A DNA stretch of 64,000 bases from Hymenopus coronatus (Eukaryota; Arthropoda; Insecta; Mantodea; Hymenopodidae). The notes beneath the pieces are model-generated. The model was not told the origin of the DNA, searched no databases, and saw only the letters and a program-made list of their open reading frames with translations. Below are positions 24,606 to 36,515 of the stretch, piece after piece. Where the stretch lies: contig CM060887.1 of assembly GCA_030762935.1 (NCBI GenBank), positions 16,484,501 through 16,548,500 of the forward strand, given 5' to 3'. The position numbers and the translations under genes were made by a program. Every line of letters begins with the position of its first letter. The stretch's first letter is position 1.

Positions 24606-25475
24606 ATTATGTACTTGTGAAATTACTTTCTGTGAGTAGGGAGCACACATGAAGGTGAATGAGCAGGGAAGAGAGAATTTATTTTTAAAATAAAACGAAA
24701 ATTGTTAATGCAGAAAATTGTGAGATTATGCAGTACAACGTCTAAAACAGCAAAGACCAAACTTAAAATTATTCATCTTTATAATGTTTATTTAAGATTT
24801 GTAATTTTGAGCTGGTATTACTCTGATATATTTCATTCAGTTATCTAAAATCTAAATTGGTTAATATTTGAATTTGTACAACTTTGATTTTATGCCGAAA
24901 GATAAATATATTCTGTATTTTGTTTGCATCCATTGGAACATTATATGCTTTCAACACAACAAATATTTTATAGCACATAGATTTACTTGTTAAATATAAA
25001 CCAACACATATTCTACTGTGGATTTAATAATGAAAGAATTATCTAAAATAAGATAGACAAGTGTCACACTGTTGTGATGAAATTAATTAGGCAAGATGAC
25101 TAGATGCAGTCATCCATCATCATTAGCACCACATTAGCTCTTGGTACTAATCAACATTTTGATAAGGGCAGGAAATGATGAAATAATAATAATAATAATG
25201 ATTTATCACAGTCCATAGATCAATATAGATTGATAACAGACAAATCTTTTCTCTAATCACATATGTATATAATTTTGCACATACATGCACGCACACATTA
25301 ACATCCCATTTGCAATATTCTTTGTACAATTCAAATTTATACAACAATAAAATCTTGTATTATAAATAATTAACAGCAATTATTATAGATACAATCAAAT
25401 TTTAATAATAAATACTTAACATATTTATTAAGTCATTTTTCTTAAAAAATTAAGTTTTACAGACATGCACCCATC

Positions 25476-25478
<3 letters not shown>

Positions 25479-25566
<88 letters not shown>
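25479..25566. repeat. (TC)n-(CA)n microsatellite
   Basis: About 72 bases of uninterrupted TC repeat are followed by about 16 of CA repeat. Confidence 0.97.
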
Positions 25567-25567
<1 letters not shown>

Positions 25568-26134
25568 GAGCTCTTCTCTCTGTGAAATTCTGACTATAAT
25601 AATGACACTAAAATATGTAAATCTGTAAAAAGATTAAGAGTAATAAATGTTATAAATTAATGAAACCTTCTCTAATAAAGAATTAACAACAATTACTATA
25701 AACAGAAAAAAATGCTTATAATAAATATTTAACACATTTTATATTAAAATTACAGGATGCATTTTTTAAGAATTTTAAAATTTAAAATATAAAATATACT
25801 TATTGGTGTTAAGAAATTCCAGAATTTATATTAAAGAATTAAAGAAGCTTATACATTTTAAAGTCTTGTCTCTTGAGGACATCTATATATTTGAAAGAAA
25901 GACCTGTTAGTTACACTATTTATAACTCAAGAACGGCTGAACCGATTTGGTTGAAAATCGGTGGGGAGGTAGCTTAGAACCAGCAGACGGACATAGGATA
26001 CTTTTTATCCCGTTTCCGTGGGACGTGACATAAAACGTACTATAACAAAACGCAACAGACAGCTAAACGCATTGTTGTCTATGGTGTTTGTTTCGAGTTT
26101 CTATTAGCTTATTGTGCCGATATTATCATTAACA

Positions 26135-26275
26135 ATGCCGCGACCAAGACAATCGAATCTTTCCCGACAAAGCCGTAATGCGACTAGGATTCGAAACATT
26201 GCGAATGAAATTGCAAGTGAAGGGCAACTATCCAATTACATTTTTAAACTCCTTGGATGTGCCTGACTTACCACC
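26135..26275 (+). pseudogene. Helitron RepHel N-terminal remnant
   Basis: The ATG at 26135 opens MPRPRQSNLSRQSRNATRIR, the typical start of insect Helitron RepHel proteins. It runs 46 codons and stops at TGA. The downstream part of this frame overlaps the helicase remnant in another frame. Rep (HUH endonuclease) and most of the helicase are gone. Confidence 0.75.
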
Positions 26276-26703
26276 GCACAATTTACGACTAAAGGTTTGC
26301 TCCGTAGTAATCATGCTTCGAAACATAAACCAACCAAAACTGTGCAACGGAAGGCGTTTGTTTGTTGGTAAGTAAATTGATGAACAATGTGATTTACGCG
26401 ACGATACTCAAAGGAAAATTCAAAGGTGAGGAAGTTCTCATTCCGAGGATCCCGATGATCCCAACCGATTTGCCGTTTGAGTTTAAACGACTTCAATTTC
26501 TGATCCGTCTTGCATTCGCCATGACCATTAACAAATCACAAGGCCAATCCTTGAAAATTTGTGGTCTGAATCTAGAAAATCCATGTTTTTCCCATGGTCA
26601 ATTATATGTGGCATGTTCACGGGTCGGAAGACCATCTGCGTTATTTGTTCTTGCGCCTGATAATAAAACAAGAAATGTCGTCTATCACAAGGTGCTTCAC
26701 TGA
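26178..26703 (+). pseudogene. Helitron PIF1-like helicase C-terminus, broken
   Basis: Two frames carry the last part of the Helitron helicase. The first (26178-26375) has PDLPPHNLRLKVCSVVIMLR. The second (26362-26703) has IPRIPMIPTDLPFEFKRLQF, then LAFAMTINKSQGQSL, then SHGQLYVACSRV, and stops at 26703. MTINKSQGQS and LYVACSRV are the late motifs of superfamily-1 PIF1 helicases. One frameshift lies near 26365. The Walker A part and the Rep domain are absent, so the product is not functional. Confidence 0.88.
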
Positions 26704-26868
26704 AGAGTGCAACCCATGCACCAAAATACACGGCCAATAAATAATCATTAAAATACTTGATTTTTTGCATTTATATTTATTATCCTAATAAAAAATTGAA
26801 CTTAATAAAATCCAAAATCTGCTCATTTATTGCTTCTAAGGCGGAAGAAAGTTCGCCGGGTCAGCTAG

Positions 26869-27489
26869 TAATTTATAAATATGAAAATAAATGCAAATTA
26901 AATAAATATTACCTATATATAATTATACATTAGAATTTTCAAGTGTATACATTATTATTGAGAAATTCCACATCATAATTTGGGTACAATGTTTTAATAT
27001 AATGAATTACTTTAAACCAAGTGCACTTGTGAATGAGTATTTATAGGAACAGTTTGCTGTGATGTGGCAAAATGCCGGAAGACTTTTCTTGGGACGGACG
27101 TCATTCACAGAATCATGTCCAATTGTTGGATAAAAATGTCTTTGAAACACAAACCTCACAGACACAAGAATGCTTGTTTACATTCATTTCGGGTGTATAT
27201 CCATGACACTAAAACCTCTTTCACATTCTTTGTATGAATTGCGTCGTTTGCCATTGTTCCCTCCTGCCATTACCTTTTTGCCCTGGGGCTGACCAGCTGA
27301 CTGTTCTCTTCCTCAGCCATACATTTTGCGCGTCCAATACTTCAGATGTTCGGAATGCTAACAGCTATACAGTTTAGAATTTCGTTTCGTAGTCGGCTTA
27401 CCCTCCCCCTAATTAGGACTGGCACCCCCTAGGATTTACAAGCGAATGCCTAGGTGTCAGAAGCCTATAGGGGAACTGAGGAAGTGGAT
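26869..27489. other. Unassigned intergenic sequence
   Basis: No gene or repeat was recognised between the Helitron and the SINE pair. Confidence 0.4.
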
Positions 27490-27680
27490 GGTACGAGGTA
27501 TGATGGGAAAGGTAATGTTAGAGCAATTGGTGGAATGAGTGGCGGAGAAAACCGGAGGATCTGAAGAAAACCACCCAAACGCCGCTTCATCCACCACAAA
27601 TCCCACATGTGGACGCTTGGGATCGAACTCAGACCGCCTAGATGGGAGCGGTCTAACCACTTGGTCATGACACCGCCCTT
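27490..27680 (-). mobile_element. tRNA-derived SINE, family C
   Basis: On the minus strand the tRNA-like head is at 27680 (GTCATGACCAAGTGGTTAGA) and the B-box region lies near 27625. The body has TTGTGGTGGATGAAGCGGCG. Confidence 0.82.
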
Positions 27681-27754
27681 TAGGTCCAGTTTTATTAGAA
27701 ACGACCGAAAATCATTCAGAAAGTTTTGAAAGCTTGCTGAATCAAGATTTTTTT

Positions 27755-27922
27755 GATGGTGAAAAACACTCGCTTTTACTACACGTAGCACCGCAGGCGA
27801 TGACTGATGATACATGGAATGAAGATGGAGCACCGGCGGAATGCGATGGCGGGGGAAACCGGAGAAAACCCACCCCTGCGCCGCTTTATCCACCACAAAT
27901 CCCACATGCGGTCGCTTGGGAC
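27755..27922 (-). mobile_element. tRNA-derived SINE, family C, headless
   Basis: This is the body of family C (GGTTTTCTCCGGTTTCCCC on the minus strand) without its tRNA-like head. It ends abruptly at 27922 in the GGTCGCTTGGGA segment. It lies 75 bases from another copy in the same orientation. Confidence 0.8.
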
Positions 27923-28092
27923 AGTCATCTTCACTACAACTCTGCAGTGCTCAAAGAATTTGCAGAAGGTTTAAATTTATACAAAAATCGTTATAGATTA
28001 TAGCATTTTAAATGATAATATAGTAAGAAATTATTATTGTTTGAAATTTTTGTAGGGATGGCCCGAGCCGCTGTGCCCTTTAAGGCGGCCGC

Positions 28093-28685
28093 CACTTGTC
28101 AAATCATTTAAAAGCTATATGAATGAATTAAAATTCGATTCTCTTTACATGGCCAGGAGTAAAACAGAAAAAAAGAGGTGAAACGAAAGATGACGCCTGT
28201 TCGAGAAAATATTAAGTAGCTTAAAATTTAAACCGATAATAAAGAATATCTCAGGAACAGTTTACTTTAATATATAATGTATGACATAAAATCATGTGTT
28301 TTAACGAGCTTTACATGTTTGTGTAGTAATGTTTGTCTATTTCTTACAGTTCTGTAAAGGTCATTCAGAAAAGAGGTGTTCGGAAGATATTACCAGAAAA
28401 TTGAAATCTTTTCCATGTAAAGGGTAATTTGGGGAGGGAATTTTTCTCAAAATCTTCTTGTCGCATGCTTAGAAAATACTAAACTTAAATACCAAGTTTG
28501 GTATTTTACCAACTTTTCGTTTTGAGTTATCGTGTTCACAGACTCACATACACGCATTTTTCTAAGAATGCCCCTTTTTTTGACACAGGGAACCCACAAT
28601 CGAACCAACATCGAATTTTTGGGTGGAAAACGTTCCTCGTTTGTCTACTATGTACTTAGCATAGTACGTGTAGAGAAAGTAAAAA
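28093..28685 (+). mobile_element. HLE repeat, 5'-truncated; first of + array
   Basis: About 200 bases of the 5' end are missing. The remainder is collinear with the family and ends GTAGAGAAAGTAAAAA at 28685. Confidence 0.8.
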
Positions 28686-28785
28686 TGATTTTTTTTTACC
28701 TCGTGGAACCTCAAAACATCTTTACGGTGAAATACAACACCTTCTTTACTTACTGTGTACATAGTATGTGTAAAGAAAGAAAAAA
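28686..28785 (+). mobile_element. HLE 3' remnant
   Basis: TGATTTTTTTT, then CCTCAAAACATCTTTACGG, then a second hairpin end (GTGTAAAGAAAG). This is the last 100 bases of an older HLE into whose A-run the previous copy appears to have inserted. Confidence 0.78.
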
Positions 28786-29018
28786 TCACACACTTTCCAA
28801 TCAGCGTTGGAGGGAGGGAGAAGCACCTAGTGTAGCAGTTGCAGAATCCTGTTGAAGCTATCTATATGATTTATCTCTTCCTTAGGATGCTGAAAAATGG
28901 GGCTGTATAGAGACTATTTAAGTTTCAAAACCTCGAACCCGACTTGTAGGTCAAAGAGTGGGGAGCGCCGTTCAACAAGACGATTTTACCGGAAAATTTG
29001 CGGTGCTAGTTTAAAAAA
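28786..29018. other. Unassigned spacer inside the array
   Basis: A segment of about 230 bases of unrecognised sequence between two HLE copies. It contains no coding signal. Confidence 0.4.
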
Positions 29019-29117
29019 TCTGATGTGTTCCATTCTCATGACTTTCTCTACATCCCTGTAACACATTATTGTTAAAACATTGTTTTGCTTCTATTTACTT
29101 CATGCTAATTAAAAAAG
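29019..29117 (+). mobile_element. HLE 5' fragment (99 bases)
   Basis: It starts TCTGATGTG and stops after the CTTCATGCTAATT block, where the next HLE starts. The cut lies just after the first hundred bases of the element. Confidence 0.85.
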
Positions 29118-29827
29118 TCTTATGTGTACCATTCACATGACTTTCTCCATATCCCTGCAACAAATTATTCTTAAAAAGCTTATACTTCTATTTACTTTAT
29201 GCTAATCAGAAAAAAATATCAGAGATAGTCTAATTACTCGCTTCCTTGTAAGTAGAAGCGAAATAAGGGACAACTGTAGGTTAAAGTGATAGTCAAAAGC
29301 TGGTTGCTATGTCAATGAAGTTCCTTTGTCTATATGGATAGGAGTTGACAAGTTCCTGTATGAGAAAAATATACGTTTTTCATAGCAGAAACCAAAAATA
29401 AGGAATGTCACAAAAACGACGAACTCCACGAAAAAAATATATATAACATAAATTGAGTGTTTTAATGTGCTCTACATTTTTTGTGTAGTAAGTTTTTGTC
29501 CATCTCTTATGGTTTAGCAGTTATTCAAAATTTAGTAAAATTCATTCAGAATAAACTACTCTTCAGAGGCTATTCCCAGAAAATTCAAGATATACATTTT
29601 ATTTGTCAGGTAAATATCTTTAATATACGAAATTTTAATCAAAGTCGTTAGAGCCATTTTTGAGAAAATCAAAATTTTCGAAAAAAGTTCCATGTAAAGG
29701 ATAGTTGGGGGTGGGGGGATTTTTCTCAAAATCTTCGTGTCGCATCCCTGGAAGATACTAAACTTAAATACTAAGTTTGGTATTTTACCGACTTTTTGTT
29801 TTTGAGTTATCGTGTTCACAGACACAC

Positions 29828-29873
<46 letters not shown>

Positions 29874-30010
29874 ACCTTTTTGTGAAAATGCTTTTTTTGG
29901 ATATTGGGGACCCTAAAACATATATTTCCGGTGAAATCTCGGTATCAAATTTTTTGGTGGAGTGCAATACTTCATACACTATATACATAGTGCGTATGGA
30001 GAAAGTAAAA
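29118..30010 (+). mobile_element. HLE repeat, full length, long CA tract
   Basis: This is a complete copy. The CA microsatellite at 29832-29870 has expanded to about 20 uninterrupted units, giving a meaningless Cys-Val ORF on the minus strand and Thr-His on the plus strand. Confidence 0.92.
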
Positions 30011-30764
30011 AAACTTAGCAGAAATAGTCTTATTACTTGCTTCCTTGTAAGCAGAAGCGAAATAAGGGAGTACCATAGGATAAGGTGACAGCTGGTTGCT
30101 ATGTGACTGAAGTTCCTTTGTTTGTATGGACAGGAGTTGACATATTACTGTATGAGAAAAGTATAAGTTTTTCAAAGCTGAAATCAACAACAAGGAATAT
30201 TTAAAAAACGATCAACTCCACGAAAAAAATGTGTATAACATAAATTGTGTGTATTAATGCGCTCTACACATTTTGTGTGGTAAGTTTTTGTCCATCTCTT
30301 ACGGTTTAGCAGTTATGCAAAATTCGGTAACATTCATGCAGAATAAAATAGTCTTCAGAGGCTATTCCCAGAAAATTCAAATTATACATTTTAGTTTTCA
30401 GGTAAATATCTATAATATACGATATTTTAATCAAAATCGTTTGAGCCATTTTTGAGAAAATCAAAATTTTCGGAAAAAGTTCCATGTAAAGGGTAGTTTG
30501 GGATGGGGGAAGTTTTCTCAAAATCTTCGTTTCGCATCCCCTAAGATACTAAACTTAAATACCAAGTTTGGTGTGTTCCTGACTTTTTGAGTTGTGTTCA
30601 CAGACACACGGACACACGCACACACACACCTTTTTCTGAAAATGTTTTTATACAGGGGACCTTAAAACATATATTTCTAGTGAAATCTCGGTATTGAACT
30701 TTTGGGTGGAGTGCAACTCCTTCTGTGTACACTATGTACATAGTACATGTAGAGAAATTAAAGA
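30011..30764 (+). mobile_element. HLE repeat lacking its first ~100 bases
   Basis: It starts directly at the ACTTAGCAGAAATAGTC block after the A-run of the preceding copy and ends with a slightly drifted GTAGAGAAATTAAAG. The missing part matches the length of the orphan 5' fragment at 29019-29117. Confidence 0.85.
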
Positions 30765-31587
30765 TCTGATGTGTTTCATTCACGTGACTTTAATTCTCTG
30801 CAACAAATTATTGTTTATAAGCTTATTCTTCTTTTTCATGTTAATCGAATAAAAATTAGCAGAAACGGTCTTATTACTTAGTTTCTTATAAGTAGAAGGG
30901 AAATAAGGGAATAAACTAGGCTAAACCGACAGTCAAATACCGTAAAATGTGGTTGCTATGGGATTAAAATCCGTTTCTTTGCCTGGCCAGGAGTTCACAA
31001 GTTTCCGTATGAGAAAAGTTAAAGCATTTTAAAACTGAATCAGTCAACTCCACGAAAAAATTTATATGGCATGAATTGTGTGTTTTAACGAGATCTACAT
31101 TTTTGTGCAGTAAGTTTTTGTCTTTCTCTTACAGTTTGCTAGTTATGCAAAATTCAGCAAAATTCATCCAGAATAAAGTAGTCTTCAGAAATTATTCTCA
31201 GAAAATTCAAGATATACATTTTATTTGTGATGGCTTTACTGTGGAATTTTAATCAAAATTGTTAGAGCCATTTTTGAGAAAATCAGAACTTTCGAAAAAA
31301 AATGTCCATGTAAAGGATAGTTTGGGGTGGGGAAATGTTCTTCAAAATCTTCGTGCCTCATCCTTGGAAGATACCGAACTTAAATACCAACTTTGGTATT
31401 TAACGGTCTTCTCGTTTTTGAGCTATGCTGTACACACACGGACCTTTTTCTAAAAATGATTTTTTTTTTTTTGATCAGGGAGTCCCTAAAATATTATTTC
31501 CAGTGAAATCTCGGTATAAAATTTTTGGGTAGAATACAATACTTGCTCTATACACTATGTACATAGTACGTATAGAGAAAGTACAAA
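30765..31587 (+). mobile_element. HLE repeat, full length, tandem
   Basis: The start TCTGATGTG follows the previous copy without spacer. It ends GTATAGAGAAAGTACAAA and abuts the next start. The terminal hairpin is well preserved. Confidence 0.92.
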
Positions 31588-31735
31588 TCTGATGTGTTCT
31601 ATTCCCATGACTTTGTATCTCTGTAACAAATTATTGTTAAAAAGCTTGTTCTTCTATCTACTTCATGCTAATGGAGATAAACATTAGCAGAAATTGTCCT
31701 TGTTACTTGGTTCCTTGCAAGTAGAAGGGAAAAAA
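31588..31735 (+). mobile_element. HLE 5' fragment (148 bases)
   Basis: It is cut in the AAGTAGAAGGG segment and joined to another start (TCTAATG). The same cut and the same downstream partner occur in the opposite array at 33734-33885. Confidence 0.88.
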
Positions 31736-32057
31736 TCTAATGTTTTCCATTAACATGACGTCCTCTAGCTATTTGGAAAACCTTTTATTCAAAACATTAA
31801 TCTGTTATCTACATCACATAAACAGAATTAGTCTTATTACTAGCTTCCATGTAAGTAGAAGGAATATAAAATGCACAGACTAAAGCTATAGTCTCGTCCT
31901 TTAAAAGCCGGTCGCTATGTGAAACAATTGAAATTCCAATCTCTTTTATTGCCAGCAAACAAACAAGAAACGAGAAGAAAGATGTCTTCCCGTTTGAGAA
32001 AAGTGTAACTGACTAAAAATTGAAAAATATAATCCGGAACATCTCGAAAACGATTAA

Positions 32058-32096
<39 letters not shown>

Positions 32097-32465
32097 GTAT
32101 GTAACATAAATTGTGCGTTTTAATGAGATCTACCTTTTTTGTGCAATAAGTTTTTGTATATCTCTTATGCCAGTTATACAAAAGTCGTCCAGAATGAAGA
32201 GGTCTTCAGAGGCTATTCCCAGAAAATTCAAGATATACATTTCGTTTGTCATAAAAACATATTAAAATTAAGATATTTTAATCAAAATCGTTAAGAGTAT
32301 TTTTGAGAAAATCAACATTTTCGAAAAAATTTCCATGCAAAGGGTAATTGGTGATGGGGAGATTTTCTAGAAAATCTTCTTGTCGCATCCTTGGAAGATA
32401 CCAAACTTAAATACCAAATTTGGTATTTAACAGTCTCTTTGTTTTTGACTTATTCTGCTCACACA
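31736..32465 (+). mobile_element. HLE repeat, truncated at the CA tract
   Basis: It starts TCTAATG and is collinear to the CTGCTCACACA position, where it breaks at the start of the CA microsatellite. An A-run of about 31 bases (32066-32096) replaces the usual short A-run in the CCACGAAAAAAATG block. Confidence 0.85.
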
Positions 32466-32821
32466 TGGTATGACTGGTTACTGCAGAAGCATACCTTTTC
32501 ATTACATTTGTTCGGTATGCCGTATAGAGCAGGCAGAGGAAATTCGAAAAGTAAGGGAGTGGAACGCCTTAGAACCTTGACCCTTATAAGATAGTATTCG
32601 CTCGGTGCCAAATGCGAATGTTAACACATTTCTGCCTACGTAGTCACAGTGCATAATTGTAATGTCTATTGTCTTAAATTGAATATGTATTGTATGTATT
32701 TATTTAACTGTAAATGGGTATCAGAGTTAAATATATGTACAAAGTAACATCACAAAGAATAATGCAATGAGCAATAAATAAATATATGTACAAAACAGAC
32801 CGACTACAAATCTAATTACAC
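32466..32821. other. Unique spacer between opposed HLE arrays
   Basis: About 350 bases without recognised similarity to HLE. The + array ends at its left edge and the - array begins at its right edge. Confidence 0.6.
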
Positions 32822-32971
32822 TTTTACTTTCTCTACACTGCTTTGTACATAGTGTATAGAGAAGGTATTGTATTGTGCCAAAAAAGTTCGATACAGAGAT
32901 TTCACCGGGAATACATGTTGTAGAACCTCTGAATCCAAAGAAAGTGTTTTTAGCAACATTTCCGCGCGCGG

Positions 32972-33026
<55 letters not shown>

Positions 33027-33734
33027 CAGCATAACTCAAAAACGAAAAGACCGCTAAATACAAAACTTGGTATTTAAGTTTGTTATCTTCCAAGGATGCG
33101 ACAAGATGATTTTCAAGAAATTCCCCCACCCCCAACTACCCTGTACATGGAACAATTTTCGAAAATTTTGATTTTCTCAAAAATGGCTCTAACGATTTTG
33201 ATTAAAATACTTTCTGTTTAAGATATTTTTATGATAAACGAAAGGTAGATATATCTTGAATTTTCTGGGAATAGTCTCTGAGGACCTTATTAATTCTGGG
33301 TGACTTTTGTATAACTGGAAAGCCGTAAGAGATATTAAAAAATTTACTACAAAAAATATGTAGGTCACATTAAAACACACAACTTATGTTACATACATTT
33401 TTTTTATTCTTGTAGAGTTGACCATTTTCGAGACATTCCGGATTATTGCTTTTAATTTTAGCCACTTGAACTTTTTCAGACGGGAAGACATCTTTCTTCT
33501 CGTTTGTTTACTACTGGTAAGCAAAGAGACAGGCATTTCAATTGTTTCATATAGCTGACGGATTTTAAAAGTGAGACTATCGCTCTGGCCTGTACATTTT
33601 CTTATTTCCCTTCTACTTACAAGGGCCTGGTAATAAGACTAATTCGCTTATGTTTATCTTGATTAGCATGATTTAGATAAAAGGTTTATTTACGGAACAG
33701 CTAGTGGACATCATGTGAATGGAACACATTAGAT
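32822..33734 (-). mobile_element. HLE repeat, full length, long TG tract
   Basis: This minus-strand copy of about 913 bases has a TG tract of about 50 bases at 32973-33024. The 5' end at 33734 is the TCTAATGTG variant, followed outward by the 148-base orphan fragment. Confidence 0.92.
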
Positions 33735-33886
33735 TTTTACCCTTCTGCTTACAAGGAGCCAAGTAATAAGGACAATTTCTGCTAATGTTTATCTCAAGTA
33801 TCATGAAAAAGAAGAATAAGTTTTTTAATAACAATTTGTTTCAGAGATATAGAGAAAGTCATGTGAATGGAACATATCAGATTTTT
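33735..33886 (-). mobile_element. HLE 5' fragment (about 148 bases)
   Basis: This is the minus-strand counterpart of 31588-31735. It has the same length and the same break in the AGAAGGG segment, joined to the start of the next element. Confidence 0.88.
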
Positions 33887-34326
33887 AGATAAAAGTCCGT
33901 GTGTGTATGTGGACTGCATAGCTCAAAAACCAAACTTGGTATTTAAGGATGTGACACGAAGATATTCAAGAAAATCCCCCCTCCAGAAACTGCCTTTACA
34001 TGGACATTTTTGAGTATTTTGTTTTTCTCAAAAATGGCTCTAACGATTTTGATTAAAATACAGTATATTAAAAACATTTACATGATAAGCTGTATATCTT
34101 GAATTTTTTATGAGTAGTCTCTGGAGATCTGTTTATTCTGGATGAGTCTTGCAGAATTTTGCAGAACGGCTAAACCTTAAGAGATAGACAAAAATTTACT
34201 ACATACAAATGTAGAACACATCATTTTTACAGGTTTTTGTGTAGAGCTGACCGTTTCTGAGATATCCCTTGTTATTTATTTCAATTTCAAACTATTTTAC
34301 TTTTCTCAAACGGAAAGTGATGCCTC

Positions 34327-34390
<64 letters not shown>

Positions 34391-34450
34391 GTCGTTTTAC
34401 TGCAGGCCATGCAAAGCGAACCGAACTTCATTTGTTTCAAATTCGGCCAG
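33887..34450 (-). mobile_element. HLE repeat, both ends truncated
   Basis: The 3' side stops at the GGACTTTTATCTAAAAA position (the recurrent internal A-run), where the orphan 5' fragment begins. The 5' side breaks beyond a TC tract (34330-34386) that lies at the segment where other copies have AGAGAAGAAACGA. Confidence 0.8.
34329..34386. repeat. (TC)n microsatellite inside an HLE
   Basis: About 55 bases of TC repeat. It produces a poly Leu-Ser / Arg-Glu pseudo-ORF on the two strands. Confidence 0.96.
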
Positions 34451-35311
34451 TTTTTACTTTCTCTATAGGCACTATGTACATAGTGTATAGAGAATGTATT
34501 GCACTCCACCAAAAAATTCGATACCGAGATTTCACCGGAAATATATGTTTTAGGGTCCCCTTTATCTAAAAAAAGCATTTTTGAAAAAAGGTCCGTGTGT
34601 GTGTGTGTCCGTGTGTCTGTGAACACGATAACTCAAAAACGAAGAGTAAGTAAAATACCAAACTTGGTATTTAAGTTTAGTATCTTCCAGGGATGCGACA
34701 CGAAGATTTTGAGAAAAATCCCCCCACCCCCAACTACCCTTTACATGGAACTTTTTTCGAAAATTTTGATTTTCTCAAAAATGGCTCTAATTAAAATTTC
34801 GTATATTAAACATATTTACCTGACAAATAAAATGTATATCTTGAATTTTCTGGGAATAGCCTCTGAAGAGTAGTTTATTCTGGATGAATTTTACTAAATT
34901 TTGAATAACTGCTAAACCGTAAGAGATGGACAAAAACTTGCTGCACAGAAAATGTAGAGCACGTTAAAACACACAATTTATGTTATATACATTTTTTCGT
35001 GGAGTTCGTCGCTTTTGTGACATTCCTTACTTTTGGTTTCTGCTATGAAAAACTTATACATTTCTCATACAGAATTTGTCAACTGTTGTCCATACAAACA
35101 AAGGAACTTCAGTAACATAGCAACCAGCTTTTGATTAGCACTTTAACCTATGGTACTCCCTTATTTCACCTCTACTTACAAGGAAGCAAGTAATATGGCT
35201 ATTTCTGCTAATGTTCTACTGATTAGCATGAAGTAAATAGAAGTATAAGCGTTTTAAGAATAATTTGTTGCAGGGATATAGAGAAAGTCATGTGAATGGT
35301 ACACATCAGAT
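34451..35311 (-). mobile_element. HLE repeat, full length
   Basis: This is a complete copy of 861 bases with a well-kept hairpin (TATAGGCACTATGTACATAG) and 5' end. It is one of the best preserved copies and suitable as a family reference. Confidence 0.92.
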
Positions 35312-35688
35312 TTTTTCTCATGTGATAGGATCTGACTTAGGGGGAAAGGAAGCTAAGTTTCTATTAACTTAAAAAGTCATACTATATCAGTTTAAAACTT
35401 ACTTATACGTTTTGTTTTAATAAATAGGTTAATATTGAAATAATAATATAGATATAGTATATAACATTTGAAGGTTTTTACCTCAGTGACAGGAGTTTAA
35501 AACCTCGGCTAAAGGCAGGTGACAACCCTGAATAGTAATGTGTTGTGTGAACAGCAGCATGATATCAATGCCAAGTCCTTGAAGCAATATTTATATCTCT
35601 GACAAGTTTGTTTTCATTTTGATATTTGCGAATTGTGAGTAGTAAACATTTGCGCGTCAGTGGTGCCCAGCTAGGTGAGAGCACGTCC
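35312..35688. other. Unassigned spacer in the - array
   Basis: No gene or HLE similarity was recognised. Part of 35480-35560 is GC-richer and could be a short old retroposon. Confidence 0.4.
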
Positions 35689-36515
35689 TTTTTACTTTCT
35701 CTACACGTACTATGTACATAGTGTATAAAGAAGGTATTGCATTGCATTCAAAAATTCGAAACCGAGATTTCACTGGAAATACATGTTTTGGGTCCCCTGT
35801 ACAAAAACAAATTAGAAAAAGGTCCGTGTGTCTGTGAACACGATAACTCAAAAAAACGAAAAGTCGGTAAAATACCAAACTTAGTATTTAAGTTTAGTAT
35901 CTTCCAGGGATGGGACACGAAGATTTAAAAAAAAAAAACACCCCAAACTACCTTTTGCATGGAATTTTTTTCGAACATTTTGATTTTTTAAAAAATGGCT
36001 CTAACGATTTTCATTAAAATATCGTATATTAAAGATATTTACAAATAAAATTTATGTCTTGAATTTTCTGGGAGTAGCCCATGAAGACTACTTTATTCTG
36101 GATGAATTTTACGGTATTTTATATAACTGCTAAACCGTAAGAGATGGATAAGAACTTACCACACAACAAATGTAGAGCACGTCAATACACACAATTTAGG
36201 ACATATAAATTTTTTCGTGGAGTCGATCGTTTTTTAGATATTCCTTGTTTTTGGTTTCACCTTTAAAAAACACACTTTTCTCACACAGAAATTTGTCAAT
36301 TCGTGTCCATACAAACAAAGGAACTTCAGTCACAAAGCAATCATCTTTTGACTATGGTTCTCCCTTATTTCGCTTCTACTTACAAGGAAGCAAGTAATAA
36401 GACTGTTTCTGCTAATTTTTTTCTTGATTAGCATGAAGTAAATAGAAGCATTAGCTTTTTAAAAATAATTTATTGCAGACATGTAGAGAAAGTCATGTGA
36501 ATGGAACACATCAGA
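35689..36515 (-). mobile_element. HLE repeat, full length
   Basis: A complete minus-strand copy. The CA tract has shrunk to almost nothing (GTCCGTGTGTCTGTG), which shows the tract is variable but its position is fixed. Confidence 0.9.

Larger units (their letters stand above)
25882..26868 (+). mobile_element. Internally deleted Helitron (987 bp)
   Basis: The element starts TC after an A (25881) and ends CTAG at 26865-26868 before a T. These are the canonical Helitron 5' TC and 3' CTRR ends with insertion between A and T. A hairpin, GGCGGA pairing with GTTCGCC (26840-26857), lies about 8 bases before the 3' end. The 5' region has the CTGAACCGATTTGG block common in insect Helitrons. The interior keeps the first codons of the RepHel protein joined to the end of its helicase. 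The exact 5' boundary is inferred. Confidence 0.82.

Noticed and set aside
29556..30088. Open frames of ~100 codons on both strands with poly Cys-Val or His-Thr runs (also at 32727-33135, 34306-34626).
   Set aside because: They are read-through of CA/TG or TC microsatellites within HLE copies. No conserved protein occurs between copies.
32466..32821. Possible that the spacer is the centre of one giant palindrome.
   Set aside because: The order and truncation of units on the two sides differ in detail, so a single perfect inverted duplication is not shown. It is reported only as opposed arrays.
34499..34873. 124-codon frame starting MHSTKKFDTEISPEIYVLGS, repeated in several HLEs.
   Set aside because: The same text appears only because the element is repeated. 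The frame is broken differently in each copy and the nucleotide, not the protein, is conserved.
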